Source: Gp13-AA77 sp036521995 (lineage in GTDB: Bacteria > Acidobacteriota > Terriglobia > UBA7540). From it: 19,046 nt of DNA. Numbering within the stretch: position 1 is the first letter of the stretch; the number at the start of each line of letters is the position of its first letter. Shown here in pieces: positions 1-5,567 of this stretch. The stretch lies in the NCBI GenBank assembly GCA_036521995.1, contig DATDGR010000272.1:1-19046 (forward strand). Reading direction: 5' to 3'. Both the position numbers and the translations under genes were made by a program. The notes beneath the pieces were generated by a model. It ran no database searches. It saw only the letters and a program-made list of their open reading frames with translations, and was not told the DNA's origin.

Positions 1-1
1 T

Positions 2-127
2 CCCAAGCCCTTCGTCTGGACCCGAACCGCGGACCAGATCCTGGAGAGCATTGCCCGCTTCGCCCAACGCACATCTCCTCCTCCATGCGATGGACTTACA
101 TCACGAATCACTGGGACAGGAGACTAG
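2..127 (+). CDS. IS630-family transposase, C-terminal end (cut by window edge)
   Basis: The reading frame is open from the first bases to a TAG at 125-127. It encodes PKPFVWTRTADQILESIARF near its start and ITGTGD at its end. The segment (K)PFxWTxTAxxIL is characteristic of the extreme C-terminus of IS630/Tc1-mariner-like DDE transposases, and many of them end in a similar SGTG/TGTG tail. Only about 41 residues are visible, so the DDE catalytic residues lie outside the window and I cannot tell whether the element is intact. I could not identify the terminal inverted repeat or a TA target duplication; the right end should lie shortly after 127. The next gene's ATG at 85 falls inside this transposase tail, so insertion may have supplied or altered that gene's start. 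Confidence 0.85.
   Translation, partial: PKPFVWTRTADQILESIARFAQRTSPPPCDGLTSRITGTGD
2..127 (+). mobile_element. Right end of an IS630-type insertion sequence (boundary uncertain)
   Basis: The element is inferred from the transposase C-terminus. The exact IS end, inverted repeat and TA duplication cannot be fixed from this window; the end is probably within a few tens of bases after the stop codon. Confidence 0.55.
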
Positions 128-621
128 CTTCCCTTGACCCCGAGATACGGGAACGAGTGCTGCGCTGGGCTGCGGTCAAGTTCAGTGTGAAGCTAACGCA
201 AACTGAAAAGCCCGCGGCTCGGCACGATACACGCAAGGAGTCTGAGGAAAAGGGCGAGCTCAAAGAATCTAGCAGCTTCAATGACTTTGCCTCGCTGTAT
301 GACGCAACTAACGCTACGACTGAAGCCGACAAAGCCTTGGTTGTCGGTTACTGGCTACAGGTGACTAAAGGCAATCCAGACTGGACCGGCTTCAGTGCTA
401 ACAGAGAACTGAAGAACCTCGGGCATGGAGTGGACAACATCACGGTTGCACTGGGGCAACTCATCGGTCTCACGCCTCGCCTTGTGATGCAAACGCACAA
501 GGCCGGGAAGACCAAGCAAGCCCACAAGAAGTATAAGCTCACCAACGAGGGCATTAAACGCGTCAAGCAAATGTTGGCCGATAGCGCTGCCGGGGGAAGC
601 GAGGACGGTGGAAAAGAATAA
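85..621 (+). CDS. Hypothetical protein with C-terminal winged-helix-like segment, first gene of a two-gene module
   Basis: This is a 178-residue protein without signal peptide or membrane segment. Residues 17-34 (LDPEIRERVLRWAAVKF) form an N-terminal helix. Residues 35-63 are a charged, low-complexity linker. Residues 64-165 are a compact domain (FASLYDATNATTEADKALVV, then NLGHGVDNITVAL) that ends in YKLTNEGIKRVKQML, which looks like a winged-helix wing followed by an LTxxG helix. I believe this belongs to a widespread uncharacterised family, but I cannot name it. The ATG at 85 lies inside the IS630 transposase tail and is preceded by pyrimidines (CTCCTCCTCC), so it has no ribosome binding site. 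The original start may have been further upstream before IS insertion, or may be the GTG at about 157. The gene overlaps the next one by 14 bases, implying translational coupling. DNA binding is inference. Confidence 0.72.
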   Translation: MRWTYITNHWDRRLASLDPEIRERVLRWAAVKFSVKLTQTEKPAARHDTRKESEEKGELKESSSFNDFASLYDATNATTEADKALVVGYWLQVTKGNPDWTGFSANRELKNLGHGVDNITVALGQLIGLTPRLVMQTHKAGKTKQAHKKYKLTNEGIKRVKQMLADSAAGGSEDGGKE

Positions 622-943
622 GCTGGTTACAGCGCTTTCGAAGTCCATCCCGCGAAAACTGGTCGATGACCTGGTGGACGACTTCCTCCAAGTACGACAA
701 GATGTTGCCACATCCACTCTAGGCGGTTCGTCCGGCGGCAAGATCGTGGAAACACTGGTCCAGATCCTGCAGTACCTCGAAACTGGCACGTATGACCAAA
801 AACCCGATGTGGACGGGTACCTCCGCGGGTTGGAATCTCGTCCCTCCAAGCTGGACGACGGCCTTCGCATCTGTGCCGGGCGGGTGGCTCGCGGTCTGTA
901 CGCAATAAGAAGCAAACGGAACATTGTCACAAGGGCAGTATAG
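608..943 (+). CDS. N-terminal fragment of the frameshifted HEPN-like protein
   Basis: This 111-residue frame starts at GTG and overlaps the preceding stop by 14 bases, with GAGG at 601-604 as a weak ribosome binding site. Residues 1-107 (IPRKLVDDLVDDFLQVRQDV, then LDDGLRICAGRVARGLYAIR) belong to the family fold. The last four residues, TRAV, are out of frame. As it stands the fragment carries the arginine but not the histidine of the R-x6-H motif, so a HEPN-type nuclease activity would be lost. Confidence 0.65.
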   Translation: MEKNKLVTALSKSIPRKLVDDLVDDFLQVRQDVATSTLGGSSGGKIVETLVQILQYLETGTYDQKPDVDGYLRGLESRPSKLDDGLRICAGRVARGLYAIRSKRNIVTRAV

Positions 944-966
944 ACCCCAACTCTTACGACCTGCGG

Positions 967-1368
967 ATGCTTTTGCACGGTGCGGAGTGGATAATTGCCG
1001 AACTGGTGCGATTGACGCAGGGGCTCACAATGCAGCAAGCCGGGGAACTGATTGACATGGTCCACGCCCAGATAGGCGCGCTAGTCGAGGATTTCGGCAG
1101 CCAAAGACTTGTGCTGCCGAAACTAAACATCGAAGGCGAGGTGCTGGTTTTGCTGCACAGCTACTACCCAGCACTCGTAGCCGCGGACCGAATACGGGCA
1201 TCGCTAAATCGGCGCAGCAAGGGGAGCGTTACAAACGCTCTTCGAGAATTGTGGAAGAAGAAATCTGTGGAAGGGAGTACAAAGGAAGGTTATCGGTTAA
1301 CCCAACTCGGATTCTCCTCTGCGGTCGCGATCATAAAGCGGGAACTTTCCAAGAACCAGATCCAGTAG
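967..1368 (+). CDS. C-terminal fragment of the frameshifted HEPN-like protein, with winged-helix-like end
   Basis: This frame is open upstream of the ATG at 967 back past 928 and encodes HKGSIDPNSYDLR before that methionine, so the ATG is probably internal rather than a true start. The 133 residues contain WIIAELVRLTQGLTM, a linker around LVEDFGSQRLVLPKL, and a C-terminal segment (EVLVLLHSYYPALV to YRLTQLGFSSAVAII) with the layout of a winged helix. The Y(K/R)LTxxG end is shared with the preceding gene, suggesting both proteins carry related C-terminal DNA-binding folds. No ribosome binding site is evident before 967. Confidence 0.55.
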   Translation: MLLHGAEWIIAELVRLTQGLTMQQAGELIDMVHAQIGALVEDFGSQRLVLPKLNIEGEVLVLLHSYYPALVAADRIRASLNRRSKGSVTNALRELWKKKSVEGSTKEGYRLTQLGFSSAVAIIKRELSKNQIQ

Positions 1369-1393
1369 CGCAGCCCGCTTCGCAAGGGCTGCG
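1369..1393 (+). terminator. Perfect 8-bp hairpin directly after the HEPN-like gene
   Basis: CGCAGCCC (1369-1376) pairs perfectly with GGGCTGCG (1386-1393) across a 9-base loop, starting on the base after the TAG stop. There is no T-run downstream, only GCTTCTC, so it may be a weak terminator or an mRNA 3'-end structure. Confidence 0.45.
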
Positions 1394-1482
1394 GCTTCTC
1401 AATCCGATGGGCTCGCGCCGCGGAGCTCGTCCGCCAGGTTGCTTGACAGTCGGCCCGCCTTCGGCAGTAGCCCGCAGCCAAG

Positions 1483-1701
1483 TCACCCCGCGATAGTCTC
1501 TACCGAAGTCGGAAGTTTGCTGACGACGAGCTTGTGGATTTCGGCCTTGGTGCTCGCGTTATCGATGTCGATCCCAACCAGGTTGCCGCGGGCATCGTAG
1601 TCGACCACCACACCCTCAGAAATCTCCCGGCTCTCAACGCTCGTTTGTTCCCAGAGGTCGATATACAACGAATCTGTTTCTGGATAATAATTTAGTTTCA
1701 T
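1483..1701 (-). CDS. DUF2283 domain-containing protein
   Basis: This is a small 72-residue protein. MKLNYYPETDSLYIDL at the N-terminus and SEGVVVDYDARGNLVGIDID in the centre are the hallmarks of DUF2283 (Y(Y/D)xxxDxLYI followed by VDxDxxGxxxGIDI). The frame is open further upstream to 1836, but homology begins at this ATG and the longer N-terminus is basic and unstructured, so I choose 1701. The ribosome binding site is poor. DUF2283 has no settled function. Family members are often found beside DUF4258 genes in toxin-antitoxin-like pairs, but no DUF4258 gene is visible here, so this copy is solitary. It is divergent from the metallopeptidase gene, with 74 bases between the starts. Confidence 0.88.
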   Translation of the reverse strand: MKLNYYPETDSLYIDLWEQTSVESREISEGVVVDYDARGNLVGIDIDNASTKAEIHKLVVSKLPTSVETIAG

Positions 1702-1775
1702 GGTTTGAACCGTCGATCGATTCTTCTTGGTCGCTCGCCGCTGGCGCACGCCCAAGTTTGGTACGATAAAAGGCG

Positions 1776-2882
1776 ATGCCTGCTCGTCTCTTTCTCGCCC
1801 TCGCTGGGTTGTCCTGGCTCGCCTCGGCTGCTCCACCGGCGCGCGCAGAAGACGTCACCTCCGATTACCGCATTTCCGGCCAGGCCCTGCAGCAACTGGT
1901 CTCCAGCCCGCTCGGAAGGACCCTTCCGGCGCTTCCCTGGAAGGTTGAAATCCTCGAGAGCTGGTTTGTCAACGCTTACTCGAACGGCCGCGGACGGATT
2001 TCCATCACCCGCGGCCTGGCGTTCAATCTCGGCGACCACCCGGGCGTCTGGGCGGCTGCCATCGCCCATGAACTCGGCCACGTCGTGTCGGCTTATCCCG
2101 CCGGCCAGCCGGCCTTCGAGGCCGAACTGCGGCGGGCCTACCTGGCGGCCGGCGGCAGTCTCTCCGACCCGGACGCCGAGTGGGCGCTGCAGGTGACACC
2201 CGGAGTGCATAGCGCGTTCAACCTGGGAGGGAAGCGCCGCACCGAGTATGAGGCTGACCGGCTGGGGCTGCTGCTGATGGCTGAGGCCGGCTTCCATCCC
2301 GATTTCGCCATCGCGCTCGACCGCCGCATGCGGTCCACCATGGGTGACCAGTCAAAATATTCGGAGTTCCTGCTGAATCACCCGCTGTGGTCAAACCGCG
2401 AGCAGCAGACCACGCGCGCCGAGCGGATCGCCCTGGCGATCTTTAACCAGCGCTGGCCGGACGCGGCCCGGTCGCCCGGGGGCGAAGCGCCGCCGCTCGG
2501 GCGCATCGTCTCCGTGACCCTGAACCAGGAACCCGTCGCGGGCGTCAGCGTGGGTGCCACAGTGATGCACGTTTCCTTTGAGATTCAGAACGCCGCCCGG
2601 CGGCAGGTGAGGGTGGCCGCCATTCTGCTTGACGACAACCGCAAAGTGCATACCTCGGTGCCTGCATATCGGGCGCCCGACGGCACGCTGGAGCTGAACT
2701 CCATGGTTCCCGCCTTGGATCGCGGTTCCGCGGAAGCGGCGCTGCGCATTCCGGCCGATGTCGTCGACGTGCGGGGACGGAAGCTCAAGGCCGAACTGTT
2801 TCTGGTGGCCGACGATTGGACGCTCGACCTCTGGTTTCAGCCGCTGGAATCTGCAAGCAATTCTCGAGAACCGCAGCCCTGA
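1776..2882 (+). CDS. Secreted M48-family-like zinc metallopeptidase
   Basis: This is a 368-residue protein with a signal peptide at residues 1-25 (LFLALAGLSWLASA core, ARA before the likely cleavage site). The zinc motif HELGH lies at 98-102 within AAAIAHELGHVVSAYP. The EYEADRLG segment at 157-164 supplies the third ligand glutamate typical of M48 peptidases. HPLWSNRE at 202-209 matches the HP-x-S-x-R region of BepA/LoiP-type members. Residues 240-355 form a beta-rich C-terminal domain with no recognised name. The protein probably acts in the periplasm in protein quality control or envelope maintenance (inference from family). An AAGG lies a few bases before the ATG. It is followed 40 bases later by the permease gene on the same strand, so co-transcription is plausible. 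Confidence 0.88.
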   Translation: MPARLFLALAGLSWLASAAPPARAEDVTSDYRISGQALQQLVSSPLGRTLPALPWKVEILESWFVNAYSNGRGRISITRGLAFNLGDHPGVWAAAIAHELGHVVSAYPAGQPAFEAELRRAYLAAGGSLSDPDAEWALQVTPGVHSAFNLGGKRRTEYEADRLGLLLMAEAGFHPDFAIALDRRMRSTMGDQSKYSEFLLNHPLWSNREQQTTRAERIALAIFNQRWPDAARSPGGEAPPLGRIVSVTLNQEPVAGVSVGATVMHVSFEIQNAARRQVRVAAILLDDNRKVHTSVPAYRAPDGTLELNSMVPALDRGSAEAALRIPADVVDVRGRKLKAELFLVADDWTLDLWFQPLESASNSREPQP

Positions 2883-2922
2883 AGGCTCAGGAGTATTAAA
2901 CGGTTCATTGGCAGGATGAATC

Positions 2923-4788
2923 ATGTCACTCGCTGATGTCCTGTTGGGAAGGCCGCTCGCCACCAGTGAGGAGCGTGCGGAGAAGGTCGGCTCAGGCGCC
3001 GGCATTCCGATTTTCGGCCTCGACGCGCTGAGTTCTGCCGCCTACGGTCCGGAAGCGGCACTCACTTTGCTGATCCCGCTGGGCGCGGCCGGCGTTGCCT
3101 ACATCCTGCCCATCAGCATCAGCATCATCGTTCTGCTGGGCATCGTTTATTTCTCCTACCGCCAAACCATCGAGGCCTATCCGGCGGGAGGCGGCTCCTA
3201 CACCGTGGCCCGCGAGAACCTCGGAGACCATGCCGGACTGCTGGCGGGCGCGGCGCTGATGATCGACTACATCCTGACGGCGGCGGTTGGAATCTCGGCC
3301 GGCGTCGGCGCGCTGGTGTCGGCGGTTCCATCGTTCCAACCCCACACCCTGGGCATCTGCCTGGCGATTCTGCTAGTCCTTACGATCGTGAATCTGCGCG
3401 GGGTGCGCGAGGTGGGAGCGGTGTTCATGATTCCCACTTATCTGTTTATTGGAACACTTCTGGGGACCATCGCTTTCGGAATCATCAAGACCCTGATGAC
3501 CGGCGGCCATCCAGCGCCTGTCGTGGCGCCGCCGCTACCCTCCGGGACCGCCGTTTTGAGCGCGTGGCTGCTTTTGCAAGCCTTCTCGAATGGCTGCACG
3601 GCCATGACCGGTGTGGAGGCGGTCAGCAATGGCGTGAAGGCGTTTCGCGAACCGGTAGTGAAGTCCGCCCAACGCACCCTGACAGCCATCATCGCGCTTC
3701 TGGCCTTGATGCTGGCGGGCATCGCCTATCTCGTCCGCGCCTATCACATCGGCGCCACCAGCCCTGGTCGGGAGGGATACCAGAGTGTGCTTTCGCTGCT
3801 GGTGGCGGCGGTGGCGGGCAAGAATGCGTTTTATTACGTCACCATGGCGTCGATTCTGCTGGTGCTGGCGCTCTCCGCCAACACGGCCTTCGCGGACTTT
3901 CCCCGCCTCTGCCGGGCCATCGCCGAGGATTGGTACCTGCCTTCCGGGTTCGCCACGCGCGGACGCCGACTGGTGTATTCACAAGGCATCTGGGTGCTGG
4001 CGATCCTGTGCGCGCTGCTGCTCATCCTGTTCGGCGGCGTCACGGACCACTTGATTCCGCTCTATGCCGTGGGCGCCTTCCTGGCCTTCACGCTTTCGCA
4101 GGCCGGTATGGTCGTGCATTGGAAGCGCACGGGCGGCCCGAGAGCGCGCCGCAGCATGCTGGTGAACGGCCTGGGAGCAGTGACCACCGCCATCACCGTA
4201 TTGGTGGTCGTGGTGGCCAAGTTCGCGGCCGGCGCCTGGATCACGGTCCTGCTGATTCCCGCCATGATCACGCTGATGATAGCCATTCGCCGTCACTATG
4301 ATCGCATCTGGAAGGAGGTCATTGATCCTGCACCTCTCGACCTGAAGGGCCTGCACGCGCCGCTCGTGGTCGTACCGCTCTTCCGTTGGAGCAAGGTCGC
4401 CAAGAAGGCTCTTGCCTTCGCCCTCAACGTGTCGCCCGACGTGTTGGCGTTGCACGTTGCCTCCGGAGATGACGCGGACGATCTCCAGCGGCAATGGGAG
4501 ACCCTCGTGCAGACGCCGGCGAAGGAGGCAGGATTTCCTCCTCCGCCGCTGGTGTTGCTGGAATCCCCTTACCGGTTTGTGCTGAGTCCGATTCTGGACT
4601 ACGTGTTCGACCTGGAGCGGGAAAATCCTGACCGTCAGGTGGCCGTGTTGATTCCGGAACTGGTCGAGACGGTTTGGCACAACTACCTGATCCACAATCA
4701 ACGCGCCCAGTGGCTGAAGGCGCTGCTGCTCCTGAAGGGTAATCAACGGATCGTCGTGATCAGTGTGCCGTGGTATCTGGAATCGTGA
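2923..4788 (+). CDS. KimA-like APC-superfamily permease, probable K+ uptake transporter
   Basis: This 621-residue membrane protein has about twelve hydrophobic segments over residues 25-460 and a soluble C-terminal domain at 475-621. Its layout matches Bacillus KimA (YdaO), the K+/H+ symporter of the KUP/APC type. GLDALSSAAYG (32-42), SYRQTIEAYPAGGGSY (78-93), IDYILTAAVGISAG (114-127) and LIPLYAVGAF (376-385) align with KimA. D34, Y41, D115, Y116 and Y380 fall where, from memory, KimA has its coupling and potassium-binding residues D36, Y43, D117, Y118 and Y377. The cytosolic tail resembles the universal-stress-like domain that regulates KimA. The ATG at 2923 has AGGAT at 2913-2917. The substrate could still be an amino acid, since many APC members of unknown specificity are annotated this way. 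Confidence 0.88.
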   Translation: MSLADVLLGRPLATSEERAEKVGSGAGIPIFGLDALSSAAYGPEAALTLLIPLGAAGVAYILPISISIIVLLGIVYFSYRQTIEAYPAGGGSYTVARENLGDHAGLLAGAALMIDYILTAAVGISAGVGALVSAVPSFQPHTLGICLAILLVLTIVNLRGVREVGAVFMIPTYLFIGTLLGTIAFGIIKTLMTGGHPAPVVAPPLPSGTAVLSAWLLLQAFSNGCTAMTGVEAVSNGVKAFREPVVKSAQRTLTAIIALLALMLAGIAYLVRAYHIGATSPGREGYQSVLSLLVAAVAGKNAFYYVTMASILLVLALSANTAFADFPRLCRAIAEDWYLPSGFATRGRRLVYSQGIWVLAILCALLLILFGGVTDHLIPLYAVGAFLAFTLSQAGMVVHWKRTGGPRARRSMLVNGLGAVTTAITVLVVVVAKFAAGAWITVLLIPAMITLMIAIRRHYDRIWKEVIDPAPLDLKGLHAPLVVVPLFRWSKVAKKALAFALNVSPDVLALHVASGDDADDLQRQWETLVQTPAKEAGFPPPPLVLLESPYRFVLSPILDYVFDLERENPDRQVAVLIPELVETVWHNYLIHNQRAQWLKALLLLKGNQRIVVISVPWYLES

Positions 4789-4816
4789 AGCGGTTGGTGG
4801 CTGCGTCGCACCGGTC

Positions 4817-4832
4817 CGGGATCAGAGTCCCG
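4817..4832. terminator. Short hairpin between the convergent permease and beta-barrel genes
   Basis: CGGGA (4817-4821) pairs with TCCCG (4828-4832) across a 6-base loop in the 91-base convergent gap. There is no T-run on either strand. It is only a weak candidate for a shared terminator. Confidence 0.25.
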
Positions 4833-4879
4833 TGCCGCCTCGGCCCAGAGAGCGGGCGCTACCTCTTGAATGCGAAGCG

Positions 4880-5398
4880 CTACAGCAAGCCTACCGAAAC
4901 CCTGATGTTATCCTGATGCACGCCCGAAAAGTGGCTGAAGACGTAGTCGACCTGGACCACCCGGATCGACAGGCTCTTGGTCACTCTGGCGTCAACCCCG
5001 CCGCCGGCGTCAAAACCCCACGAAGTCTGGGCCTTCGAGAAGTCCAGGTAGTTCACGCTGCCCCGCACGCCGCCTCCCAGGAAGCGAACAAACGGAGTGA
5101 TCTTCGGGTCTTTGCGATAGGAAAACACCGGTCCGTACATGAAGGTGGTTACGTTGGCGCCCGAGTGCCATTGCGTGCTGAAGTCAAAAACTCCCCCGAA
5201 CCAGGGATTCACGTTTTCAGCGATAGAGCCGCTGCCTCCGTTGAAGCCGCTGCCGTGCTGGCCCGCGTTGGAGTAGAAGAATGAGTAGCCTCCGAAAAGC
5301 TCTCCCCGTGGAAAGGAATCATTGGAAGCGGGGTCGCTCGCCACGGCAGCTAACGGCAAGAAGCAGACCAGCAAGAGCAGCCAGAAAATCTTCCGCAT
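4880..5398 (-). CDS. Small outer-membrane beta-barrel protein
   Basis: This 172-residue protein begins with a clear signal peptide (MRKIFWLLLLVCFLPLAAVAS). Alternating-hydrophobic strands rich in glycine and aromatic residues follow, for example GELFGGYSFFYSN, WFGGVFDFSTQW, FMYGPVFSY, FVRFLGGGVRG and IRVVQVDYVFSHF. This is the usual pattern of OmpA-like or OMP_b-brl eight-strand barrels of acidobacterial genomes. The protein ends in GLL rather than the common terminal phenylalanine. The frame extends upstream to 5524, but AGGAGG at 5407-5412 (minus strand), eight bases before this ATG, fixes the start. The specific function is unknown; a structural or porin-like surface role is inference. It lies downstream of the large surface-protein gene on the same strand, separated by a terminator-like hairpin. 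Confidence 0.88.
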   Translation of the reverse strand: MRKIFWLLLLVCFLPLAAVASDPASNDSFPRGELFGGYSFFYSNAGQHGSGFNGGSGSIAENVNPWFGGVFDFSTQWHSGANVTTFMYGPVFSYRKDPKITPFVRFLGGGVRGSVNYLDFSKAQTSWGFDAGGGVDARVTKSLSIRVVQVDYVFSHFSGVHQDNIRVSVGLL

Positions 5399-5406
5399 CG
5401 AATTCG

Positions 5407-5412
5407 CCTCCT
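5407..5412 (-). promoter_or_regulatory. Shine-Dalgarno of the beta-barrel gene
   Basis: AGGAGG on the minus strand with an 8-base spacer to the ATG at 5398. It decides the start against the longer open frame. Confidence 0.85.
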
Positions 5413-5447
5413 GTGGCGCCTCGGGATTGACAATGGATGATTGCTGA

Positions 5448-5491
5448 TTGACGGTTGAAAAAACCACACCGGGTTGGGGTGCAACCGTCAA
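5448..5491 (-). terminator. Composite inverted repeat with inner hairpin and T6 run, after the large surface-protein gene
   Basis: The outer arms TTGACGGTTG (5448-5457) and CAACCGTCAA (5482-5491) are perfect 10-bp complements. Inside, on the minus strand, CACCCC and GGTGTG form a near-perfect stem followed by G and six Ts (5458-5463). This resembles an intrinsic terminator for the gene ending at 5568, about 90 bases upstream. The outer arms are unusual for a plain terminator and would compete or stack with the inner stem. Confidence 0.55.
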
Positions 5492-5567
5492 CGCCTCAAC
5501 TGCGAGAGTTAAACTCACTGGCAAGAGGTCCCGACAGCCTTGTCGTTGGGCAACCCCCAGCTTCCCG

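Larger units (their letters stand above)
608..1368 (+). pseudogene. HEPN-like protein with C-terminal winged helix, broken by a single-base frameshift near 928
   Basis: Two adjacent frames read as one protein of about 253 residues if one base is restored after 928. Frame one gives RGLYAIRSKRNIV and then drifts to TRAV and a stop. The other frame, entered at 928, gives HKGSIDPNSYDLRMLLHGAEW. Joined, they make RSKRNIVHKG, matching the R(N/S)KRN(I/V)xHxG pattern I recall in this uncharacterised family. R-x6-H also fits the R-x4-6-H signature of HEPN ribonuclease-type domains. Residues 1-150 are predicted helical. The last 65 residues (DRIRASLNRRSKGSVTNAL, ending GYRLTQLGF) look like a winged helix. 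The GTG start at 608 overlaps the upstream stop, so the two genes form an operon. The frameshift could be a real mutation or an assembly error. The HEPN assignment is inference from motif and helical content. Confidence 0.7.

Noticed and set aside
3979..4746. 255-residue minus-strand frame
   Set aside because: It is antisense to the permease gene, rich in Gln, His and Arg, with no motif.
4763..5284. 173-residue plus-strand frame over the beta-barrel gene
   Set aside because: The minus-strand frame has a signal peptide, a strong ribosome binding site and beta-barrel strands; the plus frame has none of these.
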